Assembly (NCBI RefSeq): GCF_031877795.1
Contig: NC_133933.1
Span: 70,188,503-70,252,502 of the forward strand
Reading direction: 5' to 3'
Length of the DNA stretch: 64,000 bases
Origin: Strix aluco
Taxonomy: Eukaryota > Chordata > Aves > Strigiformes > Strigidae
This document shows positions 1-13,500 of the stretch, in pieces (position 1 is the first letter of the stretch; every line of letters starts with the position of its first letter). Below the pieces are notes generated by a model. That model made no database searches. It saw only the letters and a list, made by a program, of their open reading frames with translations, and was not told where the DNA came from. A program made the translations under genes and the position numbers.

Positions 1-1447
1 AATTAGCTTAGTTTCAAAAGGTTCTGGACATAATAAATTATTTTTCCAGAATGAAGTTCACATGGAGCAAAACATCACTAAACTGTCAAGCTATTGCTTT
101 TATGAAATTTTAGTTCAGTCTCTCCTCCTCTTGCTTGGTTACTTACAGCTTTAAAATTTTAAGTTATTGGCCACAGTTAGAAAAATAATCTGAGAAGTAA
201 ATTTTCACAAAAGCGGCAACTAAATGCTGTGCTAATCAAGCTGGATTTTTTTCCTGCTTGATAATAAACTTCTAAGGAAAAAGAAACAAACTATTAGGAC
301 AGCAGTTTTATCTGGCAAGCATCCTTAGGAAGACAGCCAAGTGCAAGCTGGCTAAGATTCAAATGCTTAGACTCAAGCCAAAAGGGACCATTACATCATT
401 TAGTTTGACATTTTGTATAACGCAGGCCCATTACATTTCACACAGTTACTCTGTCCTGAGTCTGATATCCAGTGCTTGACTAAAGTACATAAAGGCTTAC
501 ACTGGCAAGGGAACTATTAATAATTCCTGCATAGATGTATGCAGTGCTACAAAGACAGCTATGCTCATGAAAACAGTGCATGTGTCAAAAGCAGGAGATA
601 TTCTGCTTTTCCACTTCCTGAACCTGTTTCTCCAGGGAGAACCTGGAACTGCATTTTACTCCCACATTTTCCAAGAAAACATTTAAAACAGTTTAGAATA
701 TCATGAAGTAAACAGGACTTAAAAGTCACTGGGGTTGAGGCCTACAAGTTTTAAAGGGCATGAAAAACAATAATCTAGGATAAGAGTTTTTTCTATGAAA
801 CATGAAGGACACGCCTGCATTCAGCATTAAGAAGTACCAAAAACTGCAGGCATTAAGTGTTCACCTGAAATGAGACTGCATAATGAATCAGTTTAAAATC
901 TGTAAGCATACATTGATTTTCACTCAAGGCCTTTCATCTTATTTATGTTTATTTGCAGCTCAGCTTACCCAACTGCCATCTGGCCATTATGCCATTTTTT
1001 GATAACTAGGAAATATATTATAATACTCAATATGTAAGATAGTAACAATCTAACATTTCCTTAAGACAGAAATATAGCGAATTTATACATAAACTGGTAA
1101 ATCAGGAAATGAGGTGAGACATGATGGGGGATTTTTGGTCTGTCTTGACCACCAAATATCTGATTCAAAGGAATGCCATTCACAAGGCAAGAGCATTTGC
1201 AGCTGGTCACTCTGAGGCAGCCCACAAAAGCAATCTGTAGGATTTAAGTACACTTCCAGACCTGCAAAGTCAAATGGTCTTTAAAAACACAGGTGCACTA
1301 CTTAGTATTTCCTCATCATTATCCAGGTTGTCCCTAGTTGAACTTCACTGTCAGGTTTACCAATGGAATATGTGAATCCTAAGTCTGTATTCATAAAGTA
1401 CAAAAGCGTAAAACAGAGTAACAAAAATTAGTTTAGCAATTACATAC
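1..1447 (-). other. ENPP1 intron 13 (partial)
   Basis: AT-rich intron. I searched the minus strand for the next exon (expected to begin FNYEGIARN-like and lead towards the last zinc histidine) and found none. No repeat recognised. Confidence 0.75.
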
Positions 1448-1579
1448 AAGAGAAATACTCATCTGGAACATTATTAGGTCTTAGACGAGCTGCAGGACCA
1501 GGTACTACTATGAAATCTTGAACATCATCCAGATAGCTGTTCAGATATGCTGTTTTTCTGCAGCTCCCTGCTTCCATCC
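1448..1579 (-). CDS. ENPP1: ENPP1 exon 13, last exon in the window (residues 410-454)
   Basis: Encodes [19 protein letters not shown] and on through [18 protein letters not shown]. It matches the human stretch from GMEQGSCKK to PAARLRPSDVPDKYYS. 132 bp with acceptor TTTGCAG and donor GTATGT, ending on the first base of residue 454, which should be Phe from the next exon. The following exon was searched for at 1-1447 and not found, so it should lie left of the window. Confidence 0.94.
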
Positions 1580-4500
1580 CTGCAAAACGAAATAAATTTT
1601 ATTTAAAAATGGGAATATCAATGTAGAGTAGCCTTGCTGAGGAGACATGTAGAAGTCAGAGATGTAATTTCTCAGGTCTTTCTATCAGCAACTCCAAGAC
1701 ATCTGATTCAAGGAGACCATAATACTCATGTATGGAAGAAAATATTACATAGATACACACAATCAGCCATTTCCTCAATCGAGGAAGACACTTGAATTGA
1801 ATAAATAGAAAAATTTTCTTCTCTGAAGGGAAAGAAATCTTATGAGCCTAAGAACAGTAATAGACCAAATATTCATTTAGCCCAATATCCTACCTAATAG
1901 TGTACAGTAGCATGTCTGGAGAAATACCCAATAAGCACAGCAGTTATGGACCGATCTTCCTCCCAGTGTTCCTCATCAGTTTCCAAAAGTCAAAGGGACT
2001 TCAAGTTGCATATTGCATTTGAACTCTTATTTTTAATAATTCTTGACAGGTTTACCCTCCATTATTTTCATAAATATTTTAAAAATCTGTATAGGTATTT
2101 GGCTTGGATTGTTCCCAGTGGTAATGAGCTCTGCAAGTCAATTTTGTGCTGCATGGAAGCATGCTTATATTTTGTTTGTCAGGAAAAGTAGCACAAAAAA
2201 AATTGTTGTTAAAATACATAACTTATTACAGAAATCCAGAAATATAGAAAAGCTATTACAGAAATAAATCAAAGTTTCATATTCACAGTCTTCAAATAAT
2301 GGATAAGAGAACTGATAACTGAAAGGAAGATATGGCTTGTATTTTCACTTCTTCAGCAATTTGCAAACTATTGTTGCATAGAATGAAATCTATTTTTACA
2401 GTTCACATTTTTTATTCTATTTCTTTTATCAGATGGCAATGATCGCAAGAGGAATTAGGAATAAAATACGAAAATTACTTAATCCCTCCTTATATTCTCC
2501 ACTTCTTCCCCTCCCCTAAAATAATCTGATTCTCACCTACACTGATTATCTCTTAAACCATCCTGATAATATAAAACTTAGTTTCTAGGTATTAGCTGCT
2601 TCACTCATCTTGCCAGAAACATGCAAGTTTACTCAGAATAGTACTTTACAAAAACAGCTCTTCAAAATTCAGATATATTTTATAAATTGAATTTACCATG
2701 ATCTGATATAAAAATAATGTTCAGGCATTTATGCAAGTTCATTTGCTTGAGACCATCCATCAGCATCCCTACTATGTTGTCCACTCTCTGTAATGCCATA
2801 ATGACCTGCAAGACAAAAATAGGAATGTAAAGTAAGTGTTAATCACTTCAATTAAAAAATAGAATTTATTTCTAGGGAGAATGAATAAATTTAAACTGTT
2901 ACAGTATGTGCTAATAAAGGAGCTCTTCTTAGAGACCATTCAAGACTAGATGCAGTCCAGACATAAATGAAAGACACAGGGGCCCTAAAACTGTGCAGTA
3001 ACCCCCAGCCTCAGGACAGGGAACACACATAGCACACACTAACAGGAGGAACTGTGAGGACAGGAGACTTACAACATTCTCAATAACCCGGTAAACCTGC
3101 TTTTTGCCTGTTCCTACTTCTTTCAGCTGTACACCATTCAGATGCATAGTCTTTACATCCACTGAGAATGGACTCAACAGGTACACCTAATATTGCTAAA
3201 TAAAAATGGGAGTCTGCAGACTGCCTAGCACCTGCACTGCTCAGGGCTACCTCCATCTACAGAAGACTGGCTATATCTACACTACAGAGGTCTTGGCCCC
3301 AATTTTTTCTGGGCCTCACAGTGTACTAAGACACAGCTACACATTTTTATGTACTATTTCAGTTGAAGACATTTTAAAAAAAAAAACAAATAAAAAAACC
3401 CGACACATACCCAGATTTTAGCCAGTGAGGGTGCTTTTAAAATACGAAATTGACGATGTTTGTTGCATTATCAGGGGCACAACCGAGGACAATAAGGAAT
3501 GCCTAAGGCTACAGATGCTGATGGGAGAATACTAGAGGGCGGAAAAGAATAAAGGAAGCCAAGCCTGTGGCACTCTTCCTCAAAATCCCTGTTGGGAAAG
3601 ACCCTGGAGCAAACTGTCCTTGAAATTGTGACTAGGTATTAGTCTCAGAGCAAACTAGTTTAAAGGGACTGAAAAGGCTAGCACTGTTCATGATCAGGAG
3701 GTCTGGAGTTCAAGCTCACTTGCATAGGTACAACCACTGGGGCTACTTTTGAATACTTGCTAAGTAAACAAAACAAAAAAGTGTTTTTAAATCAAGTCAT
3801 TCCGTTACCTCATTGAACTACTTGTATAAGCTGTCTTGCTTTGTGTGAACAAAGATGAGATGCTCCTGGGGAGACCCTCAGGGTCTTGCCTCCAGAGGAT
3901 TCCCGACATACAGAACTTTAGATCCACTTATTAACCAAAGAAAAGGATAATCAATTTAAACACATTCCCTATACTGCAGTTCCAACTAGTTGTCTGCTAC
4001 TTCACTGGACACTCACGTTCATCTGACAGTTCCTTACAGGAACAGGAACTGCTCGCACCTCAAGAGAAATTGGCAAGAGCTTTTTGCTGTTGTCACCACT
4101 GAGGTTAAATACCTAGTTAAGATGCCCAAACTTCCTGACCATTCAACACGGGAGAATTTTATAATGTTCCTGAATTTCCAAAAGATTTTTTCTTTGCATT
4201 TCTCACTTCAGTTTGTTAAAACATTAAGCTATTTAGTACTTTTGAAAACAGTAGCAGTCCCAAAGACTTCATATTTATACAACAGGTACACCACAGACTG
4301 ATGGGGTGAGTGTTCCTTTTATCACCCTCCTTCCGAGAAAGCATAAAACCTAACTGCAGGGAGATAAGAGCAATATTCATCTACCCTTTGCACAGAGACT
4401 AAGGGAAACAATTATAACATCAATATTTAACTACCAAAACTTGGACAATGGCTATAAAAATCTCTGTTCTTGCTAAATTGAAAGTACATAAAATTTCTGT

Positions 4501-7500
4501 CCCACTGACAACACACACACACACACCCCAAATCAATGTAAAAAATTAGTAGGAGCAGATAAAACAACATACAAGACACAACAAACATGCTCTGGCAACT
4601 TAAAAGTTATTAAAATAAAGAAAACATAAACTAGACTTACTAAATAGCGTGCTTATTACATGCTTTGTACCAATGTTAATTATGGATGGTCTGTCTATTG
4701 ACAATTTTTTTTCCTAATAAGCATACTGAACATGGTCTTGGTTAATCTAACATGAATTACAGAAGCTTATTATAGAGTCAGAACAAAGCTTAAAATGAAA
4801 TTAAAAAGAAATGAAGAAACTACAAAACTACTTACTCCACTGCTTACTGGTCCAAACTTATGGCCTGAGGAATCTGGTTCTTCTAAATACAGAGTGTAAA
4901 AGTGTGGTCTATATCAAACAGTACCAAAAATGTAATATTTTACATACACGTTGAGACAGTTGGAAGAGATTATATTTCAACAATGGATATCAAATATTGG
5001 AAATAACACTGTCATTCAGAGGAAGGACACATTAAAGGGAAATAGAAAAATGCAACTTAATAAAAAAAGGTTTCAGTCATAAGAACAGGCTTGCATTAAG
5101 TAATATTTTAACATTGTTAGAATAATGCGTAAGATATTGTTTAAAACAGAAATCATATTTACAAAGTAATTAATTGCAATACCACTCGAATGGGAACTTA
5201 CACCTGCAATTGTATACCTACCTTTCATCTTCAGGTAACTGCAGCCAGCGAAGAACAGTTACTACCCTTTCTTCAAAGGGGATTGAGCTGTATCAGAATA
5301 ACACAAGATCAACCAACCATGCATCCTCAAGAGCTAAAAACTTTTAGTCACACATTATAAAACCAATGTACTTTAGCAGAGAAAATTGAATTCAACTGGA
5401 TGCCATTAATGGCTGTTTAGCAGGATGCAAGTTCATCTATGCTAATTGCCTGTGACTCTACAGGAGTGAATGGTCTGATCTAAAGCTCCCTAAAATGTTG
5501 TCCCCATTGATTTCAATGTGATTAGAATAAAGCTCCCAATATTGCTTGTGTTTATTATACAAAGAGAATAAGCGGCTTCAAGGTGCAAAATCATGTGCAG
5601 GTTTTCATGTTTTTTCATGTTTTTGTTTGGGGGTGTTTGGCTTTTTTCAACTGTTTAAACAGTTTCAATACAATGTACAACAATGTACAAGTTCCTAGAG
5701 AAAAAAAAAACGTAGGTAGTAAATCAAGCATCAGAATTTCCACGCTATATGAAGGATGTAGGAAGAGAAAATGATCCTAGGAAGATATAAATGAAAAGCC
5801 TGATTTCTTGGGTGAGATTTGAGATTAATAAGTAAATGGTGATAAACAGATTTATGTAGAATTTTCATTTGGCACAAAATTTTTAATTGCAGTGAAGAGC
5901 AATCACTGACTAAAATATGACTGCCTTAACGTGAAATATTTTCAAAATTCGGAATGAAAATAGTTTTACGTTGGAACAATTTACCACAGTCAACAGTAAA
6001 ACTTTAATTTTCACAGACAATATTAAGTCAAGACCTGATCCATTCACTCTGTGACAGGTTTGGATTGAATGACTATAACATACCCACAAAAGATTTTTAT
6101 AAATAGAAACAGAAAAGTACTAAAGCTTCAACGCTGGCTACTCTTAAAGCTGTTTTTTCCACATCTTTCCTGTAAAAGTTTACTGAGGAATGACAAAATT
6201 ATTAGACAAAGAATCTATATTATACTGAACCAAAGTTAATTTGAACCTATCTTCTTTTCCTGTTGTCTACAACTATTTAGAAAAACAGGGAAAAAAAAAA
6301 TGTTTTCTCTGACATCTGTCCCATTGCAACAGTTAAAGTAAAATATTCATCCAAGACACAGGAGTTTACATACCTATTGTAGTTTTCATACAGGTTTGGA
6401 AAGGTTCCATTAACTGCTACATCTGACCCAGGCCAAAAGAACGTACCCGCTTTTAGACCTTGGTACATAGCTGTAAGCCAGATCTGCAGGAGAAGAGCAA
6501 TCACCATCATTAGTGCAGCTCACTGAATTAGCTGAGTAACTGCCAGATCCACTACCACACCTACCAGCTCTGCACCTTTCAGCAAGATCAAAATCTGCAA
6601 ATGTAAGCAGAACACTCCAAACAGTCAGTCTTGCATGTCATCGCTATCTGCAGTCCAGATACACCTTGCAACCTGTTTCCTTATGGCAAACTCGCATCCC
6701 TTCTGCTGCTACACCAGCAGAAGGGGAGCCAGGAAAGAAGTAGGAATCATTAGCTCCCATGGACGGAACAGTAACGCAATTGTTGAACCATGGCTGAACA
6801 CCGGGAAGGGGAAATGTCTCAAGAACATTGAAGCAAGAAAGGGTGGGAACGTTCTGCAGACCTATGCCCTACAAACTCTGAAACATGGGAGCAAGAATTT
6901 GGTCAACTCTTCTGATTTTACTGCTGATCTCATGATTTACAGGTTTGTCTGCCTTCTGCGTGTTTTCCTGCCTGACTCGTACACCACTGTCTTTGCAGGG
7001 GCCCATAAGGTCTACACTTGTGTGTTCTCTCCTCCAAAAACAAGAAAACAAATCAGTCCTCCCCACATTACTAAATAGTTGCATCTGTTCTCTTGCTATT
7101 CTTCAGGCTAGCACTCACCCAAACTTTCCCATGCCACTTCATTTTGATGGCAGTCTCAGCAGATTTGCCATAGCTGTATGACTGAACTGAGATGTCTTCT
7201 TTCAAAACCACATCTTTAGACTGAGCAGTAATTTGGGTAGAGTGTAAGCCTTTTAATACTGCTAATTACTAAAACTAACTGGTCTGCCAATTTCCTCAGT
7301 GAAGTTAATTGCAAGCCCACTTCATATCAAAACCAACAAAATCTGGTATCTTTATTAGTTATTTTAAGATAGTTTTCTCCTTAGAGAAAATTCCATTTAA
7401 GTTCAACAAAATCTGTTACACTTTGTTTCATTTGTCATTTTGCAGCTCTAGTATGGCAATTCCTAACCATGCTGAGTAATGCTTCTTGGCTCACTTAGAA

Positions 7501-10500
7501 GTACCCTCTGTACTCTTTCAACATCACTATGCATCCAAGTGATATTAAGTAACATAACAACAGCCTGATGTACATTCTCAGCAGTGTATTAATACTTACA
7601 GGCTGTCCTTGGTACCATTGTGGATTAAACTTCTCTTCACTTTTAAGGGTGAAGGATGCATTTCTTTTGGGGTCATACATCTTGTTATCAATTATACCAT
7701 GAGATTCAGGATACAGCCCCTGTAATTGAGAGTACACCTTGTCACAATGTTATAAAGAAAAAGAACCTTCTGGCTACATGAACAGTATCCATTAGACAAA
7801 TATGTCCAGTGAACAATCTACATGTGACTTCTACTCCACCAGTACCTCAAGACGCAAATTTGACAGCATCACCTGCCATTGTTACCAAGCTCTACCTTCC
7901 AACTCTTAATTGCTTCTCAGTGAGAATAAAAAATACAGGCAAGCAACTTGCTCTGGGATCAAACTGAAAGACATCGTCTCAGTTCACACTCATCATATCT
8001 TTAGTACCAATGACAAAGCAATTACCTATGCTGGACCTCCATCACATGACCAAAAACCAGGGATTTCAAAGGAGAATTGCCTATCAGCAGGTGAAAGCTC
8101 TAGCTGGGGATAATAATTACATAAGCAGCAAAAGAAGTGCTCAGAGGCACCAGCTGTTGAGTGGTTTAACAGACTTTGTGCTCTGCCATCAAGCAGACCT
8201 GCTCCTTTTTACATTAAAGGATATAACACCACCACCATCTGGACCCTGATAAACACCAGGACTTGCTACTTTTCACAAGAATGGGGCACTGAGACAAAGC
8301 TCTATACTGTATTTAGGGACAGTCCCATTTGGCTGCAGGGCATGGTTAATGCCTCTTAGTTGCATATTCAGTCATGGATGTTTGAGAGGACTACACAATT
8401 AAACATATCATTCCTGAACCTGTGCTCCTCACTTACTAAAAGGCAGTCCTGACAAACTGGGAAGATAAGAAAGAAGATGCAGATCCTCAAGTATTTGACT
8501 GAATTTTAATTCTGACATGATGAAATTAAGAAGGATCTGCTGGACTCCAACCCTGCATTCGGTGTTGAAAACCTCTATTTTCCTCCTATACGCAGGAGAT
8601 GGTAAGTTTACAAGATCAGTTTTGTGACATTCCTATCCAGGTTTGGGTACAGTCCATGACAAAGTCAACATCGATGTGATGTTCAAACCTTTCCTTTCAT
8701 ACTCTTCTTTGCATCATGCCATGCTACAGTAAAGCAGCAGAACAAGGCTGGCAGTTTAAAGGAGTCAGGCTGCTCTCACTCCAAGAGAGAGTGTTGCAAT
8801 TTAGTGGAAAAATATTTACACAAATGAGGAGTTGTTAAGTAATGTGACCTTCCACCTATCTGGGAATTCTTATAGCTAGTCTTGAAAGGATAGGATTAGT
8901 TAATCAGATTGGATCTAACCATTTAGCTGTAGTATTATATAATGACAATCTATATTATCTAGAGAGTATAATATACACATTTTCATATTCTGAAGGGAAA
9001 TCTTATTATTTTAATAATCCGTCAAAGAAATACATGATTCCCTTGGAGACAACTTGATAATGAAGAGTCTCTTCAGTAGTGGAAACATATAATATACAGG
9101 AATTCTTACTGTGACGATGGAGTAATGATTGGGAAAGGTTTTTGAAGGATACACTGGTCTCATACTGGAAGTGTATGTTCCACATTTCTCTAGAGGGAGG
9201 AAGAAAGAAAATCAGCAAAATTACAGAAATAAAAACCCTTGGAAGTTTCTCTCATAAAAATGTATACCTATTAAAAAAAAAAAGGAAAATAAGACAGACT
9301 GGGCTGTCTTCACTGTCCTTCTGGATCATTATATATAATACAAGTAAAATAGAAATGAAAAGTTTGATAACATAAAAGGTGTTGCATCAAAGCACTTTGA
9401 ACTCATTAGATTGGGGCTTTGGATTAGATCTCAGCTGAAATAATCAATTTGAGCTAACTGAGATAAAAAGAAGACAAGTCAGAAAAAAAAAATCCTAAAT
9501 TACTTAGACATTCTCTTCTGTATTTGCATTCTATGGTAGCAAATCATCACTTGTACCCTTTTTGCTACTGTAACACACTTGATGCATTTCAACCATTTCC
9601 AAATCTGTTTTCCAATATTGGGGGGTTTTTGGCTGGGACATTGAGGGTTTTTTGGTTGTTTTTAAAGTAAGAGAAAAATACACTTATAAACTACTGTTTT
9701 GTCCAAAATCCTAGAGGGTTTTGCTGGGGTTTTCCATAGGCATTACCCTTCTTTTTTGGCTTGCTGCCTTAGTTAAAGACAATTTAAGACAAAAGGAGAA
9801 CTTATTTAAAAATTATGGTATCACAGCATAGAAGTATACATACACACACATTATGGCTATGCCTGGGTTCACTGAAAACCCTCAGCTCCATGTAAAATTG
9901 TCCACCTTTCAGCAGGTAGCAGAGAGTGAGCGTATAATAAGACTTGCTAAAAGTGAAATCACGATACTGTCTTAGAGGTTCTCTAAGGAGACATCAGAAT
10001 TTCATTGTAGACACGGCTGAATTAACAGGACTAGATAATGGGAATATTTTTATCTAACAGGATGTTTCACTTGTCATCAAGTGTTTTAAAAAGGAAAATC
10101 CAGGGATTTAGCATGGATCTAATTTAATAAAGGACTGGGCAGTCCAGCAAGTTACTTAACGTGAATAGCTGTTTACTGCTTTGTAAATGCTGTCATTCAT
10201 AAACTGCGTCTCTTTTTGAACATTTACTAGCCCTGTAAAAGGAAAACTATGAACTTCAAAAGGTTCAATACAATTTTTCATCAATAGTCAAGTAATTTAT
10301 CCATTATTGTTACTTGTCTACTACAGAGGAACAGATTTCATTACCCTTTCCTGCACTGTAAAACACTGTAGCAGTATTTACACACTCAGAGATGTTTGTC
10401 TTTACAATATGACGGCTTCCATCATTTTCAGTGTCTAGACACATGGGACATGAAGCACATGGAGAGCTGAAGTCACAGGCCCTCAGTGTCATGTGATATA

Positions 10501-13500
10501 CACTCCAGTGACACCAATTTTTATTCATGAGACTATTTTTCTCTTACTGAAGAAAATTTGCTTTAGGTGAGCTTTTCACCCACCATTTTACTATGAGGGA
10601 AAGAAGTCTAGAAAGCAAGGGTTTGTAATGATAAAGCTGAAGATCGTGTAGCATATTGTATCATAAAAGTCTTCCATCAGATTACCAAAAAATGCTCCAG
10701 AATAATGTAGAACTGTAGACATAATGCAGAAATATTATTTTTGCCCCCAGACTGCTCCTTATTTTATTGTGTCTAAAACATGTATTGTTAGACATTCTGG
10801 TTTTAGAATTCTTTACAAATGTAGTTTTTGACCATCAAAAACTCCATGGTTCTGGAGAAGCAAAGTGACTTTGATGAAGATACTAAGATATTTGTATTTC
10901 TTCGTGGTGAGAATTTATTATGGGTTCAGGGGAAAGAGAAATACAAATTTATTATAGAAGTCAACAAGAAAAGTTGCACTGTAGCCTATCCAGACCAAAG
11001 AATGAAGAAACTTGACACGTGGAAGTGGATTTAGCAGCCTGGAAGTCCTACACATGCTTTGTGGCACTGTTATCTTGTATCTGAGCCAGAGCTATAATCA
11101 CTTGTAATAGCCAGTCTTTCTTTGCAATGCCCAAGAAGTCTTCTTCAGCTGAAATTTTTTATAACTGCATCTAATGAAATTGTTTGAAATGCCCCGTTTT
11201 ATTCTAACATGGAACAAGAAAAAAAAAAGCTAAAACCTCAGATACATCTGTGAATTGTTATCCTCTGGAACAGATCAAGTTGTAACAACCACTGTACAGA
11301 AAAGCAAGTATTTTTACTGATTTATTTTTAGTTAAACTGAAGCCAGCCACCCCAGGTAGTAATTTATGAATGACAAGAAGATTGGCATATTTTTCAGACA
11401 AGAAACGCCATCAGTGCTTTACAGACCACAACCAAAATAGAGACAGGAAAAGTAACTAGAGTTACTTAGACACTATAAAAGCTAGGGGAAAAAAATATGT
11501 ACTTATGAGGCTCTCATTTTTTCTGAAAGTATTTGTTAAATTAAGATTTTCTCAGGTTCAGCACATTTCTACCAGCCCTTCTGTATCATCTGTTCCTAAA
11601 CTCTTCTTTCTCTATCTTCTTTTTCAAATATAATCAAATGCTTTCCACCTTGCTTTCCATTTTCAAAAGCCATTCTACCTAAATACAAGACAACAGGCAA
11701 TACACAGTAAAAGAGGTCTGCTTTTATTTTGAAGAAATAAAGTGAGCTCACAGCAAAAAGCATCCAGTTCCTAAATATAGCAAGGGCTACTTAATAGTTT
11801 TTAAGGTTTCACTGAAAATCTAAAGTGCCCTTTCCTCATGCCCTCCCACACCTCAAGTTCTCTGTGCACAGCTGTTTAGGGCAACAACTTCAATTTCCAT
11901 GGAAGAAGAATGAGGATTCTAAAGAGTAAACATAGCTGCATCTATGGATTTTTCAGATAAGACAGCATGATACTGCTTAGACAAAGAAACTACTCACGTA
12001 ATTTGCTAATAACAGGTAGAAGTCCACCCCAAGTCTGCAAATATTCTGCTCTGAAGCCATCCAATGAAAACAGTAACACCGGAGACTTGGTAAATCTGAA
12101 CAAACAGAAAGTAAAGTATTACAAGACAGACTCTGAGAAATAATTTCCTAACACTTATTTCAAGAAAGTTTCCCCCAAATCGTGGAGATGTTCATTATGG
12201 TACTACAAGTCAGGCAAAGAAAGTCAGTCTTCCTAAGCAGGAAGGTTTGCAGGCTGGCACAGTGCTGAGCAGACCAGCACCTGGTTCCTCTGCTCACAGG
12301 CTGGCGTAGCAGGGCGACCCTGCCAGAAGAGGCCGAGGACCACGGCAGGGCATGCTCAGGGAAATCATGACAAGGCCTGATTTCGCAAACATCCATTTAA
12401 TAAGGAACAAACCAAGATGCTCATGTAACCTGTCTGGTGGGTTTGGTACTCCTTATCTTGAAATCAGTCCCACTGGAGCAACACTCATCCCCTCCACAAC
12501 TTGCCTCCCACCCTGACTGAGGTAAGAGCAGGGAAAGAGAAAAGGTAGTATGAAGCCATGGCTCTCCTTTATACACTTTGCTCCTGAACAACTTGTAATC
12601 TAGCTGAAAAAGAAGGAATTTATCTTTTTACATAAACAGCGCACAAAACTGTAAGTAAGTCTAATGTACAGGATATGTTAAATCAACAACTATAACACAC
12701 ATTTTTCCTTTCACCTTATAAAGATTATTGAACTAAGAAGAACTTGGTTACTGTACCAGAAGTACTGCCAATCTCCAAACTGAAAAATGTGGCCCTATGA
12801 TTGGAACACTGTAACTCTATTTCTGTCTGGAACTTGACAGATAAATTCAGAAACAGATTTCACTGGAACTAGCAAAAAATAAATTCTCCCCTTCCAGTCT
12901 CCACAGGACTTATATTTTCCAGCCTTGACTTGTTCCCAGCTTCAGCCCTGTTCAAACAACTTTCCTCCACTGTAAGTACTTAAAACACTGCATCACAGAT
13001 GGGAATAGTCATCAGTAACTTCTTCCTTGAAGAAAAAATATCCTATGTTTGACCTATAGTTATGAGGACATGTGAGACTGAAAACAGATCACTGCAGTGC
13101 AGCAACAATCACTGAAAATACAGATTTGTATAAAAGAATTTAGTATATTTTACATGCCAAATGCAAGTCCATTTTTCCTTTTTATGTTTACAAATTGTAA
13201 ACCAAAAATATTTTTTTAAAACTTTGTTGCACTTTAGGTTCCAAAAATAAAAGACAGAAGACAAATATTATTTATAAAGCGTTAACAATTTCTTTAGTGA
13301 GGTACCCCACAAAAAAATCCAAACAGTCATTTACAAGTGAAACATTTATAAGCCTTATTTCAGTCAAACAAACGTGACCACATTAAACTGAAGATTAATC
13401 AGGCAACCAAAACATGTCTATCCTAAGAAAACTTTAATTAACAATTTGGACAACAGTTCAGCCAAAAGGATTTCATTAGTCAGAACCATTACACAGCCTA

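Larger units (their letters stand above)
1580..4835 (-). other. ENPP1 introns 12 and 11 (around exon 12)
   Basis: 1580-2696 and 2806-4835. AT-rich, only short chance ORFs, no recognisable transposon. The short (AC)n tract at 4510 is the only simple repeat of note. Confidence 0.75.
4909..9109 (-). other. ENPP1 introns 10, 9, 8 and 7
   Basis: 4909-5221, 5288-6373, 6484-7599 and 7720-9109. Open frames such as 6635-7078 (147 codons, plus strand) have no family resemblance and lie inside introns. No repeat recognised. Confidence 0.75.

Noticed and set aside
6635..7078. Plus-strand open frame of 147 codons within an ENPP1 intron
   Set aside because: No recognisable domain, no splice or promoter context, opposite strand to the gene; consistent with chance.
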